DNA of 27,709 nucleotides from Gammaproteobacteria bacterium UBA2168 (GCA_002327525.1 DCWG01000035.1:78562-106270), one strand, 5' to 3'; positions 14,984 through 24,255 are shown, counted from the first letter of the stretch. Numbers and translations are program-made. The notes: a model not told the origin generated them from the sequence alone.

Positions 14984-15002
14984 TGAGAACAACTCATTCT
15001 CA
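14984..15002. promoter_or_regulatory. Inverted repeat upstream of the MATE gene, Fur-box-like
   Basis: TGAGAA at 14984-14989 and TTCTCA at 14997-15002 form a 6-base inverted repeat with 7 bases between, 19 bases in total, about 50 bases before the MATE start. The AT-rich, GAGAA/TTCTC character and 19-base size recall a Fur box, but only about half of the Fur consensus positions match. It could equally be another regulator's site. Confidence 0.3.
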
Positions 15003-15053
15003 TTGATTCCAAATCACGATTGGCGCTACACGATTCGTTTAATCTGATCACCT

Positions 15054-16427
15054 GTGAACAGGTCAAATATCTTGGGCGAAAATCCGCCAACGAGAGGAGG
15101 TTTCACTGAGGGCGGTGTTGGCGGCCACCTGGTACGCCTGGGATCCTTCATGGCACTCGGTTCCGTATCACTCAACGTTGCCCAACTGGCTGAGGCGGTG
15201 TATCTCGGAATCGTCGGCACGGAAGCGCTGGCGGCCATGGGGTTCGCATTTCCAATTACCATCACGCTCTTTGCCTTCGCCGGCGGCATCGGCACCGGCG
15301 CATCGTCCGTAATCGCCCGGGTCATAGGCGCGGGTAAGAGAGAACGCGCCGCGCAACTGGTCACACACGCGCACATTCTCACCGTGTTCATCGGCATCGT
15401 GCTCGGACTCACGGGCGGTATGCTGGCGGAAGAAATCGCCATCGCACTGGGCGCCCGCGCCACGGTGCAGACGATGACCGTCGAGTACCTACAGGTTTAC
15501 ATGCTGGGCTTCCCGTTCTTCATGCTGGGCATGGTGGGTTCTACGCTTCTGCGCGCCACGGGCAGCGCGGCCAGCCCAGGTGTGGTAATGGCCATCGGAT
15601 CTCTGCTCCAGATCCTGATGGGACCGGTGCTAATCTTTGGCTGGCTGGGATTCCCGGCACTGGGCATCGCGGGTGCGGCATGGGCGTACGTTGCCTCACG
15701 CACCGTCAGCGTTGCGATCTACGCAGCGTTGCTCATTCGGGTACGCATGCTGCAGTGGTCGTTCCACGGACTCGCGCAGTCCTGGCGAGACATCCTGCAC
15801 GTGGGCGCGCCGGCCATCGCCAGTGGTCTGATAATGCCGGTCTCGATGTTGATCATCACTCGCCTGCTGGCACTGCATGGCCACGAAGTGGTAGCCGGAT
15901 ACAACGTCGCGTCCCGGGTCGAAACCCTGGCTCACATGATTCTATGGTCCGCATCGTCCTCCATCGAGCCGTTCGCGGGACAGAACTGGGGCGCGGGGAA
16001 CTACGATCGCGTGAAGCGGGCGTTGAGCCTATGCAACCGTTTTTGTCTTGCCTGGGGAGTATTCACTTTCGCCATGATGATGCTTTTCGGCAGAATGATA
16101 GTGTTCGCAATCGACGACAATCCCGTGGTGGGCGAGGTGGCGTGGGCCTTCTTCCTCATCATACCGCTCAGCATCGGGTTCATGGGCATCATGCAGATCG
16201 CCAACTCGTGCTTCAACGCACGAGGTCTGCCAATGCCGCCTCTCATCCTCGCAGTCGTGCGCACATTCGTTTTCTACATTCCACTGGCAATCTGGGCTGA
16301 CTCGGTCTGGGGGTATGTCGGGATCTTCCTGGCGACCGCCTTCACGAATGTCGTCCTGGGAGGTTTCGCCTGGTGGTGGAACCGTGATTCGGTGGAACGC
16401 ACCAGTGCGCGGGCCGCTGCGGCGTGA
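15054..16427 (+). CDS. MATE-family efflux transporter
   Basis: A 457-residue polytopic membrane protein with about 12 helices, the normal MATE size. Early signatures are G-G-H-L-V-R-L-G-S-F-M-A, V-Y-L-G-I-V-G-T-E-A-L-A-A-M-G (the conserved segment after helix 1) and G-T-G-A-S-S-V-I-A-R. The repeat half begins near L-H-V-G-A-P-A-I-A-S-G and contains P-F-A-G-Q-N-W-G-A-G-N. GTG at 15054 is the only in-frame start that keeps the full N-terminus, but no good ribosome binding site is seen. MATE proteins export cationic drugs or metabolites using Na+ or H+. It is convergent with acnB, 52 bases apart. A 6-base GC inverted repeat (16429-16434 with 16450-16455) lies between them. Confidence 0.9.
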   Translation: MNRSNILGENPPTRGGFTEGGVGGHLVRLGSFMALGSVSLNVAQLAEAVYLGIVGTEALAAMGFAFPITITLFAFAGGIGTGASSVIARVIGAGKRERAAQLVTHAHILTVFIGIVLGLTGGMLAEEIAIALGARATVQTMTVEYLQVYMLGFPFFMLGMVGSTLLRATGSAASPGVVMAIGSLLQILMGPVLIFGWLGFPALGIAGAAWAYVASRTVSVAIYAALLIRVRMLQWSFHGLAQSWRDILHVGAPAIASGLIMPVSMLIITRLLALHGHEVVAGYNVASRVETLAHMILWSASSSIEPFAGQNWGAGNYDRVKRALSLCNRFCLAWGVFTFAMMMLFGRMIVFAIDDNPVVGEVAWAFFLIIPLSIGFMGIMQIANSCFNARGLPMPPLILAVVRTFVFYIPLAIWADSVWGYVGIFLATAFTNVVLGGFAWWWNRDSVERTSARAAAA

Positions 16428-16479
16428 CGGCCGCCATTGGTTCGCAACAGCGGCCGGTCGGATTCGGGAAGCCCGCCGC

Positions 16480-19077
16480 TCAGGCCTGGACGACGATCTC
16501 CTTCGCGATGGAGCGACCTTCATCGGCGGCTGCGAGAAACGCGGGTACCTGATCGAAGTTCAGGTAGTCGTAGATCTCCGGCGCCATGGAGTCAATCTGA
16601 ACCGCGAACTCCATGTACTGCTCAGGTGTGGGCAGCTTGCCGAGAACCGCGCTGACGGCCGCCAGCTCCGCAGAGGCGAGGAATACGTTGGAACCCTGGC
16701 CGAGTCGGTTGGGGAAGTTGCGGGTCGAGGTCGATACACAGGTACTTCCCGGAGCAATGCGGGCCTGATTGCCCATGCACAGGCTACACCCGGGCATCTC
16801 GGTGCGGGCACCGGACTGCGCGTAGATGTTGTAGTAACCCTCTTCCATCAGCTGCTGCTGATCCATCTTGGTGGGAGGTGCGATCCACAGGCGAGTAGGT
16901 ATGACGGTATCCGCCGCCTGCAGGAGCTTGCCAGCAGCACGGAAGTGACCGATGTTGGTCATACATGAGCCGATGAACACTTCATCGATCCTGGTGCCTG
17001 CCACATCGGAGAGCGTCTTTACGTCATCCGGGTCGTTGGGGCAGGCCAGCAGAGGTTCGGTGATCTCCGACATGTCGATCTCGATCACCTCCGCATACTG
17101 CGCGTCCTCGTCCGCACGCAGCAGCGACGGGTTCTCAAGCCAGGCTTCCATCGCCTGGGCGCGCCGTTCGAGAGTACGCACGTCACCGTAGCCATTCGCA
17201 ATCATCCAGCGCAGCATCACGACGTTCGAACGCAGATATTCGGCCACAGAATCTTCCGAGAGATTGATCGTACAACCGCCAGCCGAGCGCTCCGCAGACG
17301 CATCCGATAGCTCGAACGCCTGCTCGACCGTCAGATCCGGTAACCCTTCGATCTCGAGAATGCGGCCGTTGTATACGTTCTTTTTACCCTGCTTCTCAAC
17401 GGTCAGCAGGCCTCGTTGCAGGGCCGCGTAAGGAACTGCGTTCACCAGATCCCTCAGCGTGATGCCGGGTTGCATCTCGCCCGTGAAACGCACCAGCACC
17501 GATTCCGGCATATCGAGCGGAATCACACCGAGCGCCGCACCAAAGGCCACCAGTCCGGATCCCGCCGGAAAGGAGATGCCGAGAGGAAATCGGGTGTGCG
17601 AGTCACCCCCCGTGCCCACCTGATCGGGCAACAGCATCCGGTTCAGCCAGCTATGGATGATGCCGTCGCCGGGGCGCAGGGCAACACCTCCGCGATTCTG
17701 GATGAAATCCGGCAGGGTGTGCTGAGTTTCGATATCCACCGGTTTGGGATAGGCCGCGGTGTGACAGAAGCTCTGCATCACCAGATCGGCTGAAAAGCCA
17801 AGGCAGGCCAGTTCTTTCAGCTCATCCCGCGTCATGGGGCCCGTCGTGTCCTGAGAACCCACTGTGCCCATACGCGGTTCGCAATAGGTGCCCGGCCGGA
17901 TACCCCGGCCGTCCAGCAGCCCACAGGCACGACCGACGATCTTCTGCGCCAGAGTAAAACCTCTGGTACTCGCCTGCGGGTCTTTCGGGCGGCGGAACAC
18001 ATCCGTCTGACCGAGCTCCAGCACTTCGCGAGCACGCTCGGTGAGGCTGCGCCCGATGATCAGCGGGATGCGGCCACCAGCCTGCACCTCGTCGAGGATG
18101 ACATCGGTCTTGAGCTTGAATTCGGAGATCACCTCACCGCTCTCGTTCTCGATCACGCCCTCGTAGGGCTTCACGACGATCACATCACCCATCGCGAGCT
18201 TGTCCACAGGGCATTCGATGGGCAGGGCGCCGGAATCTTCTACCGTGTTGAAAAAGATAGGGGCGATCTTGCCACCGAGCACCACCCCGCCCTGGCGTTT
18301 GTTGGGCACGTGCGGAATGTCGTCACCCATGGTCCACAACACCGAGTTGGTGGCACTCTTGCGCGAGGAGCCAGTTCCGACCACGTCACCGACGTAGGCA
18401 ACGCCGTTGCCTTTGTTCTTCAGTGCCTCGATCTGATCGATGGCATTGGTGATGCCCTCGCGAGGATTCTTCAGCATGGCGAGTGCATGCAGCGGAATGT
18501 CCGGGCGCGACCAGGCATCCTGCGCCGGGGACAGATCGTCTGTGTTCGTCTCCCCAGCCACCTTGAAGACCGTGAGCCTGATGCTCTGGGGTACCTTGCC
18601 GCGCTTCTCGAACCACTCGGCCTCGGCCCAGGAATTCAACACCGCCTGTGCATGCGCGTTGCCGTTCTCGGCTCTCTGTGCCACATCATGGAAGGCGTCG
18701 AACATCAGCAACGTGCCTTTGAGTTGCTCCGCGGCCTGGGCGGCGAACTTGTCGTCATCCAACAGATCGACCAGCGGCATGATGTTGTAGCCGCCGAGCA
18801 TCGTGCCGAGAATCTCGATGGCCGTCGCCCTGTCAATCAGACCGCATTCAGCCTCGCCCTTGGCAACATTGGCGAGAAAGGCGGCTTTCACGTATGCCGC
18901 ATCGTCCACGCCCGGTGGAACCCGTTCGGTGAGAAGATTGATGAGAAAGTCCTCCTCTCCCGCGGGTGGGGCTTTCAACAGATCGATCAGTTCGCCAACC
19001 TGCTCCGCAGACAACGGCAGTGGCGCAATGCCTTGTTCGGCACGTTCGGCGGCGTGAGCGCGATAGGCTTCAAGCAT
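16480..19077 (-). CDS. acnB: Aconitate hydratase B (bifunctional aconitase / 2-methylisocitrate dehydratase)
   Basis: At 865 residues this is a full-length AcnB. The N-terminal HEAT-like domain ([12 protein letters not shown]) is followed by the mobile domain ([17 protein letters not shown]) and the catalytic core ([14 protein letters not shown]). The three [4Fe-4S] ligands are C705 (G-S-C-M-T-N), C764 and C767 ([11 protein letters not shown]), with the same 59 and 3 spacing as E. coli AcnB. GGGAGGAC precedes the ATG. It interconverts citrate, cis-aconitate and isocitrate in the TCA cycle. It is divergent from a LysR regulator, with paired motifs between them. Intact in every key residue. Confidence 0.97.
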   Translation of the reverse strand: MLEAYRAHAAERAEQGIAPLPLSAEQVGELIDLLKAPPAGEEDFLINLLTERVPPGVDDAAYVKAAFLANVAKGEAECGLIDRATAIEILGTMLGGYNIMPLVDLLDDDKFAAQAAEQLKGTLLMFDAFHDVAQRAENGNAHAQAVLNSWAEAEWFEKRGKVPQSIRLTVFKVAGETNTDDLSPAQDAWSRPDIPLHALAMLKNPREGITNAIDQIEALKNKGNGVAYVGDVVGTGSSRKSATNSVLWTMGDDIPHVPNKRQGGVVLGGKIAPIFFNTVEDSGALPIECPVDKLAMGDVIVVKPYEGVIENESGEVISEFKLKTDVILDEVQAGGRIPLIIGRSLTERAREVLELGQTDVFRRPKDPQASTRGFTLAQKIVGRACGLLDGRGIRPGTYCEPRMGTVGSQDTTGPMTRDELKELACLGFSADLVMQSFCHTAAYPKPVDIETQHTLPDFIQNRGGVALRPGDGIIHSWLNRMLLPDQVGTGGDSHTRFPLGISFPAGSGLVAFGAALGVIPLDMPESVLVRFTGEMQPGITLRDLVNAVPYAALQRGLLTVEKQGKKNVYNGRILEIEGLPDLTVEQAFELSDASAERSAGGCTINLSEDSVAEYLRSNVVMLRWMIANGYGDVRTLERRAQAMEAWLENPSLLRADEDAQYAEVIEIDMSEITEPLLACPNDPDDVKTLSDVAGTRIDEVFIGSCMTNIGHFRAAGKLLQAADTVIPTRLWIAPPTKMDQQQLMEEGYYNIYAQSGARTEMPGCSLCMGNQARIAPGSTCVSTSTRNFPNRLGQGSNVFLASAELAAVSAVLGKLPTPEQYMEFAVQIDSMAPEIYDYLNFDQVPAFLAAADEGRSIAKEIVVQA

Positions 19078-19127
19078 GGTGTCCTCCCTTGAGCATTCGT
19101 TGTTTGGCGAGTAATCTAACAGAGCGT

Positions 19128-19172
19128 TTTACATGCGTAAAATGGATACTTTGCATAGTTAACATACGTTAT
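19128..19172. promoter_or_regulatory. Twin palindromic motifs in the acnB / lysR divergent promoter
   Basis: TTTACATGCGTAAA at 19128-19141 and TTAACATACGTTAT at 19159-19172 share the pattern TTwACATrCGTwA and are each inverted repeats around a 4-base centre. They are 31 bases apart, close to three helical turns, so both would face the same side of the DNA. They lie in the 127-base gap between acnB and the LysR gene, whose product is the natural candidate to bind them. Binding is inferred. Confidence 0.5.
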
Positions 19173-19204
19173 ATTTATACCATTGACTGCAGACGTACGG
19201 GTTC

Positions 19205-20098
19205 ATGGATCTCAGCCTGCTCCGCTCTCTGATCGCAGTGGCCGATGCCGGTGCCATAACCGAAGCCGCCAATCGACTCGGTCTCACTCAACCGGCACTA
19301 ACCCGGCGCATCCAGCATCTGGAACAAGAGTTCGGTGCCGAACTGCTCAGCCGTAGCAGAAAGGGCGCACAGCTCACTGAACTCGGAGTTCTGGTCGAGC
19401 GCGAGGCACGCGTTCTCATCGACCGGTACGACAGCCTGAAGGCCGAGGTCGCAAGCCATAACAACGTCGAAGGAGGTACGGTGCGTATCGGTGGCGGCGC
19501 GACAGCCGTCTCTTTCGTCCTCCCCAACGCCATCGCCGAATTTCAGCGCGACCATCCCCAGGTACACTTCCAGGTGAAAGAAGCGGGTAGCAGCGAGATC
19601 GCCAGTGACGTGGCCGAAGGCCGGCTGGAACTCGGATTGGTCACTCAACCGGTGCGCACGGCCGGGCTCGAAATCGAATTGCTGCTAGACGATCACATCG
19701 TGCTCATCGCCGCGGCAGACAATCCTCTCGCAAGCGCGACAAACGTATCGGTCACCGACCTAGATGGTCAGAACTTCGTCGGTTTCGAAGGCGGCAGTTC
19801 CATTCGCCAGATCGTCGATTCTAATCTGCGCGAGGCCGGAATCGAGATCAACGTGGTCATGGAACTGCGCTCGATTCCCGCGATTCTGCGCATGGTCGCC
19901 ACCACCGGCAACCTGGCGTTCGTTTCCCAGCTCGGCGTACACGGCCAGGAACTGGTGCGTGAGATCGAGGTGACCGGAATAGCCATTACTAGGCGTCTGG
20001 GTCTCGCATGGCGCAAGGGTTACACGCTCTCTCCCGCCACGTCACGTTTCGCCGAGCGTCTGATGGCGCAAAGATCCCGAAAAAAGGGGCGGCGATGA
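19205..20098 (+). CDS. LysR-family transcriptional regulator
   Basis: A 297-residue regulator of normal LysR length. The N-terminal winged helix-turn-helix is complete: D-L-S-L-L-R-S-L-I-A-V-A, then A-I-T-E-A-A-N-R-L-G-L-T-Q-P-A-L-T-R-R-I (19-38), then L-L-S-R-S-R-K-G. The effector domain starts near residue 90 (G-T-V-R-I-G-G-G-A). No strong ribosome binding site is seen. It is divergent from acnB, the usual arrangement for a LysR regulator and its target, and two matching palindromes sit between them. A tricarboxylate or related acid as effector would suit the acnB and tcuAB context, as TcuR is also a LysR protein, but this is inference. Confidence 0.9.
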   Translation: MDLSLLRSLIAVADAGAITEAANRLGLTQPALTRRIQHLEQEFGAELLSRSRKGAQLTELGVLVEREARVLIDRYDSLKAEVASHNNVEGGTVRIGGGATAVSFVLPNAIAEFQRDHPQVHFQVKEAGSSEIASDVAEGRLELGLVTQPVRTAGLEIELLLDDHIVLIAAADNPLASATNVSVTDLDGQNFVGFEGGSSIRQIVDSNLREAGIEINVVMELRSIPAILRMVATTGNLAFVSQLGVHGQELVREIEVTGIAITRRLGLAWRKGYTLSPATSRFAERLMAQRSRKKGRR

Positions 20099-20099
20099 C

Positions 20100-20117
20100 T
20101 GCCCGGCTCGACGGGCA
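20100..20117. terminator. Possible bidirectional terminator between lysR and the crotonase remnant
   Basis: TGCCCG at 20100-20105 and CGGGCA at 20112-20117 form a 6-base GC-rich stem with a 6-base loop, just after the LysR stop and before the convergent crotonase end. No T-run follows on either strand, so it is a weak candidate. Confidence 0.3.
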
Positions 20118-20166
20118 CTGTCACTCCAGATCCTGACTGTGTATCTGTTCGACGGCTCATTGGACA

Positions 20167-20850
20167 CTAATCTTCCAGGTATCCGTCCAGCTGAACCTCC
20201 GCCTTGCTGTACTTTCTATCCAGGAAATCCTGAGCCCCCTTGATCGCCTCGGGTGAGCAGAAACCATGGGCGGGCGCTTCATGAGCGTAGCGGGAAGCTT
20301 TGCTGCGTTCCATGTCGATGCACTGATACAAGACAATTGTACCCAGCTCTTTGACAAACAACGGATTGGCCAGGGTCTTGGCGCCGGCCTTTGCGGCGAG
20401 TTGGTATGCTCGTTCTTCGAGCTCGTCATCAGGAACCACGTAGTGGACCATGCCGTGCCTCTGCGCCTCCCGTGCGGGAAGCGGCTCGCCTGTCAAGAGA
20501 TATTGAAGCGTCTTCTTGATGTCCATGTACCTTGCCGCGACAACCGGTATATCCATATTCTGTATTTTCTCGAAAATCGGCGTGACCATGTCATTAAACG
20601 TATTCCGGCACACTTTGACGGACGCATGATCGGTCCCGAGGACGATATCGTTGAAGTCCTGACCGGCGCAGAAATGCTGGCCGGCGCCGATGATCAAGAT
20701 CGCGCCGACGTCCGGGTCGTCGGACAAGGAGGTCAAACCCGCCAGCAGCGCTGTCTTCAGTTCGGCGTTCAGGCAATTGGCCTACCTCGGCCGGTTGAGC
20801 GTCAAGACGCCGACCGGACCTCTTCTTTCGAGCTCGAGAGTATCTGACAT
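20167..20850 (-). pseudogene. Enoyl-CoA hydratase/isomerase (crotonase), broken by an amber codon and an internal deletion
   Basis: The frame starts at ATG 20850 (M-S-D-T-L-E-L-E-R-R-G-P-V-G-V-L-T-L-N-R-P-R) and meets TAG at 20784-20782 (codon 23), in the N-R-P-x-x-x-N-A segment. It then continues A-N-C-L-N-A-E-L to the end at 20167. The first oxyanion region is present (H-F-C-A-G-Q-D-F). M-D-I-P-V-V-A-A then joins directly to R-Y-M-D-I-K-K-T-L-Q-Y-L-L-T-G-E. Crotonases have about 60 residues between these points, including the second oxyanion glycine in G-x-A-x-G-x-G and most of the acidic catalytic region. The C-terminal part is normal. Two independent lesions make loss of function near certain. 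Confidence 0.8.
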
Positions 20851-21006
20851 GCCTGTCTCCTTCTGCTAACTGGCTCGGCGAGGATTAGAACAGATAAGAA
20901 ACGGGACCATCCATTTCTCTTCCGGGACGCCGATTCGCTCCCGGGCCTTGAATTCCTGACTGCCAGCCGTTGCAATGGCCTTCAAACAGCGGGGGACGAC
21001 AACACA
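20851..21006. other. Intergenic region upstream of the exported RidA gene
   Basis: A 156-base stretch with no ORF. It should hold the divergent promoters of the crotonase remnant and the RidA-like gene. AGGAGA (about 20857-20862 read on the minus strand) is the ribosome binding site of the crotonase remnant. No other element was recognised. Confidence 0.35.
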
Positions 21007-21471
21007 ATGATCACTCGAGCCAACTCAACGAAAAGCATCGCGATTGCGCTTTCGCTGGCACTCGCACATTTTGCGACGGCCGCCGAGTACCTCAACCCAC
21101 CGGGTGCGGAAGATCTGAAACTGCCGTTCTCCGACGCCGTACGCGTCGGCAACATGCTCATTCTATCCGGCAAGCTCGGCACCCTGCCCGGCACTACGAA
21201 TCTCGTGTCCGGCGGTATCAAACCCGAAGCCCGCCAGGCACTCGAGAACATCAAGGCCAGCCTCGAACGCTACGGTGCGTCGATGGAGGATGTGGTGAAG
21301 TGCACTGTCATGATCGCGGATATCGCCGAGTGGCCCGACTTCAACGAGGTGTACATCACTTACTTCCCAGGCCCCAAACCGGCGAGAAGCGCATTCGGCG
21401 CTGCCGGACTTGCCTTCGATGGACGCGTGGAAGTCGAGTGCTGGGCTGAGCTGAAGCCCCAGGGAACCTAG
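21007..21471 (+). CDS. Exported RidA/YjgF-family protein
   Basis: A 154-residue protein: a Sec signal peptide (M-I-T-R-A-N-S-T-K then hydrophobic to about residue 26, likely cleavage near A-T-A-A) followed by a RidA domain. Family features are F-S-D-A-V-R-V-G-N-M-L-I-L-S-G, then G-I-K-P-E-A-R-Q-A-L-E-N-I-K, then P-A-R127-S-A-F, and V-E-V-E144-C at the end. R127 and the final acidic residue correspond to the catalytic pair that hydrolyses reactive enamines/imines released by PLP enzymes. A signal peptide is unusual for this family, which is mostly cytoplasmic. Its 3' end overlaps by 4 bases the end of a convergent PLP aminotransferase that is also predicted to be exported. Confidence 0.85.
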   Translation: MITRANSTKSIAIALSLALAHFATAAEYLNPPGAEDLKLPFSDAVRVGNMLILSGKLGTLPGTTNLVSGGIKPEARQALENIKASLERYGASMEDVVKCTVMIADIAEWPDFNEVYITYFPGPKPARSAFGAAGLAFDGRVEVECWAELKPQGT

Positions 21472-22808
21472 ATCCGGCGTTCCCCGGCGATCTCGGCAAC
21501 GCCGCCGACCAACATGTCGATCTGAGCGGCATCCGCCATGATGTGTGTGGAAGCCCGGTTCGCTACCCAGCCGATCTCGGGATGCGACACATCGCGAATG
21601 TAGATACCGTGGCGGGTCCACAGCGTTTCGTTCACCTCCTTCACATCGACACCATCGATCGTGAAAGACACCAGCCCACAACTCATCGTCTCGTCGTCCG
21701 AGACATGAACCGTGACACCGGGAATGGCACGCAGCCCCTTGCGGGCACTGGCGGCCAGATAGCGCACGCGCGCCTCGATGGCCTGCGGAGTGATAGTTTC
21801 ATGAAAATCGAGTGCTGCATTCCACGAGGCGGCCGCGGCGAAGTTCTTGGAACCGCGCATTTCATAGCGTGCCGCCATGCCCGCCTGCCGGTTGTAAGCG
21901 CTATCCTGCGCAGGTTCGCCATACATGGTCTTGCCTGCGACCGGGCCCGAGTACACGAGAGGCCAGACACGATCCAGCACATCTCTGCGCACGTAGAAGA
22001 ACCCTGTCAGCATGGCGGCCAGCAGCCACTTGTGACCGGCACCGGCGTACATGTCACAACCGAGATCTTCAATGTCGAGTACCATCATGCCGGGCGGGTG
22101 GGCGCCATCAACCAGGGTCAAAACGCCCTTTGCGCGCGCCATTTCACATATCTCCCGCACCGGCAGGCAGCAACCGTCCGTGTAGTTGATATGGCAGAAA
22201 CTGATGAGTCGCGTGCGTGGTGTGAGTGCGCGCTCGAAGGCTTCCACGATGATGTCAGCCGAACTTGGGGGATGGTATCTGGGATCTGACAGATCCACCA
22301 CCACAGCGCGTGCCCCGAACCGCGCCGCGGCGAGATTGACGGGCTGCGCGCCGCTTGAGTGATCGTGATTGGTATAGATGATCTCGTCACCCGGCTTCAG
22401 GTCGAGGCCCAGCGTTCCGAAGGCCATCCCCTCCGTCGTGTTGTTTGTCAGTGCTATCTCGTCAGCGCCGCAGCCGACGAAGGCAGCGAGTCTCGCGCGC
22501 AACTGTGCGCGTGTCTCGGTCGAGTCTACATAGGTCGCGTAGCTGAGCCTGTCCGTGTCGTAGGAACGGATGGCATCGTACTGCGCCTGAATGACCTGCC
22601 GAGGAGACGGCCCCCGCGTACCCGAATTCATGTACGCAATCCCCGGATTGGTCAGAAACTGAGACGCGATCCAGCGCCAGTACGCCTCGTCATCGGCCCG
22701 CCTACCTGCTTTCAGCGGTTCGACGGCCTCGCCCAGTGCAGACAACATGGCACCGGCCGCCGCTCCGCCAAACAATTGCTGTACGAATGCACGTCTGCTG
22801 GGGCGCAT
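21468..22808 (-). CDS. Tat-exported class V aminotransferase-fold PLP enzyme (isopenicillin-N-epimerase-like)
   Basis: A 446-residue PLP enzyme with a twin-arginine signal: S-R5-R6-A-F-V-Q-Q then L-F-G-G-A-A-A-G-A-M-L-S-A-L. The class V fold is clear: Y-M-N-S-G-T-R-G (59-66), T-N-N-T-T-E-G-M (121-128), V-D234-G-A-H (PLP pyridine contact) and the Schiff-base lysine in A-G-H-K260-W. These match CefD/cysteine-desulfurase-like proteins, closest in pattern to isopenicillin-N epimerase relatives. Export by Tat suits a protein folded with its cofactor in the cytoplasm. It is convergent with the exported RidA protein, overlapping by 4 bases. The reaction is not known; amino-acid epimerisation, lyase or desulfurase chemistry are all possible. 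Confidence 0.88.
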   Translation of the reverse strand: MRPSRRAFVQQLFGGAAAGAMLSALGEAVEPLKAGRRADDEAYWRWIASQFLTNPGIAYMNSGTRGPSPRQVIQAQYDAIRSYDTDRLSYATYVDSTETRAQLRARLAAFVGCGADEIALTNNTTEGMAFGTLGLDLKPGDEIIYTNHDHSSGAQPVNLAAARFGARAVVVDLSDPRYHPPSSADIIVEAFERALTPRTRLISFCHINYTDGCCLPVREICEMARAKGVLTLVDGAHPPGMMVLDIEDLGCDMYAGAGHKWLLAAMLTGFFYVRRDVLDRVWPLVYSGPVAGKTMYGEPAQDSAYNRQAGMAARYEMRGSKNFAAAASWNAALDFHETITPQAIEARVRYLAASARKGLRAIPGVTVHVSDDETMSCGLVSFTIDGVDVKEVNETLWTRHGIYIRDVSHPEIGWVANRASTHIMADAAQIDMLVGGVAEIAGERRI

Positions 22809-22896
22809 TCCCGCTCCCTGTCGATCCTGTTGCAGTTAGCATAGCATTCGCCACCGTCACGGGTTTTCGGGGGATAGTGATGGCATCCCGGTCTGC

Positions 22897-24186
22897 TTAG
22901 GCTTTGGTTTTCAGGCTTGATTCCACCGGGGTTTCCACGTCTGCTTTTCCGGCAGCACGATGCCGACTGTACTGATAGGCCAGCCAGCGTTCGATGCCGT
23001 GCAGGACATGTTCGCTATGCGGTGTTCGAATGAGGTCGAAGGCATGAGCGGCGCCCGGAATCTCCGCGTAGCAAACCGATCCACGACTGACCTCGGCCAG
23101 TTTCCTGGCAAACAGCGCATTGGTCTCCACGGGAACCAGATTGTCCGTGTCACCGCAAATGACATAGAAGGGCGGCGCGTGTTCGTGAACCCGTCGCAGC
23201 GGCGACACCGCATTCCACAGTTCCGGATCCTCCTGTCGCGGTACTTTAATCACCGAATCGGCCAGGAAGGCTTCGAAATCTACATGGGTGCCGGTGTCAT
23301 TCATCAGATCGAGAACCCCGTAGAAAGGCACGCACCCCTGCACGGAGGTATCGCGGCCGAGCGCTTCGGGCTGAAACAACGGGTCGCCTGGCGTGAGTGT
23401 CAATAGTGCGCACAGATGTCCACCTGCAGATCCACCCGTGGCGATGATGAAATCAGGATCGCCCCCATATTCGCCAATGTTGTCCTTCACCCAGATGAGT
23501 GCGTCCTTCACGTCGATGACATGCTCGGGCATGGTCGCCCCCGGGCTCAATCGGTAACCAACGGACACGCAGATCCAATCCCGTAACGCCATGTGATTCA
23601 ACAGGGGCCGGGCCTGCTCGTTCTTGCTGCCCATTTTCTCGGTCCAGGCGCCGCCGTGAATCTGCAGCAGCACCGGACGATTGTGCCCGTGCTCGTGCTT
23701 GCGGTAGATATCCAGCGCACGTATGTCACCATCAGGCGTGTAGGCGATGTCCTTGATGATCTCCACCCCCGGCAGATCCTGAGGTAGAGGTTTCAGGATG
23801 CGCAGCACGTCGAGCCCTTCGGGAAAGCTGATGCTGAGATCGGCATCAATACGTTGGCGGTATTCGTCTCCGAGGCCTCGCTTCAGGGAAGCTTCCACGA
23901 CCTCGACGGTGGTATACGATCGAAAGTGGAACACCAGCAGGCTGAGCAGGGCTGCAAGGTAGAGCATCGCAGCGAGCAAACCGGCCAATCCCTCGATGGC
24001 ACCGGCCCACAGAAACAACAGACCGACGACGATGTTCTCCGCCACGATGTGCAACGAGAACAGTCCCGAAATCAGCGCGAGCCCAAAGCTGAACGCGGTC
24101 AACCGGGCGGAGGCGTGAATGGGCCGCCAGACGTTCCAGGCCGCAAACGCCAGCGCCGCTGCATACAGCAGAAACACAATAGCCAT
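22897..24186 (-). CDS. Alpha/beta hydrolase (HSL/BD-FAE-type esterase) with N-terminal membrane domain
   Basis: A 429-residue protein. ATG at 24186 is chosen because AAAGGAGA lies about 6 bases upstream. Residues 1-90 contain three to four hydrophobic helices, then a soluble hydrolase domain. The catalytic set is complete: oxyanion H177-G-G-A-W, nucleophile elbow G-G-S253-A-G-G, D346 in C-G-D-T-D, and H381 in G-A-A-H-A-F. This is the hormone-sensitive-lipase/carboxylesterase arrangement. The membrane domain tethers it to the inner membrane; which side the catalytic domain faces is not certain. A 12-base palindrome lies about 70 bases upstream (24256-24267). The substrate is unknown, probably a short or medium acyl ester. 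Confidence 0.88.
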   Translation of the reverse strand: MAIVFLLYAAALAFAAWNVWRPIHASARLTAFSFGLALISGLFSLHIVAENIVVGLLFLWAGAIEGLAGLLAAMLYLAALLSLLVFHFRSYTTVEVVEASLKRGLGDEYRQRIDADLSISFPEGLDVLRILKPLPQDLPGVEIIKDIAYTPDGDIRALDIYRKHEHGHNRPVLLQIHGGAWTEKMGSKNEQARPLLNHMALRDWICVSVGYRLSPGATMPEHVIDVKDALIWVKDNIGEYGGDPDFIIATGGSAGGHLCALLTLTPGDPLFQPEALGRDTSVQGCVPFYGVLDLMNDTGTHVDFEAFLADSVIKVPRQEDPELWNAVSPLRRVHEHAPPFYVICGDTDNLVPVETNALFARKLAEVSRGSVCYAEIPGAAHAFDLIRTPHSEHVLHGIERWLAYQYSRHRAAGKADVETPVESSLKTKA

Positions 24187-24255
24187 CGATGTCTCCTTTC
24201 GGCTCGGACACAGCATACAGGCTTGGATTCAGCTGAAGTACAGACACAACTGAAC

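Noticed and set aside
16429..16455. GGCCGC...GCGGCC inverted repeat between the MATE gene and acnB as a terminator
   Set aside because: The loop is 15 bases, the stem is only 6 base pairs and there is no T-run on either strand, so it is mentioned only as context.
1837..20784. Amber codons in ThpR and crotonase read as pyrrolysine or a reassigned codon
   Set aside because: TAG is the normal stop of healthy genes here (for example the hemerythrin, NnrS-like and redox protein genes), and the crotonase has an independent deletion. No pyl genes are seen.
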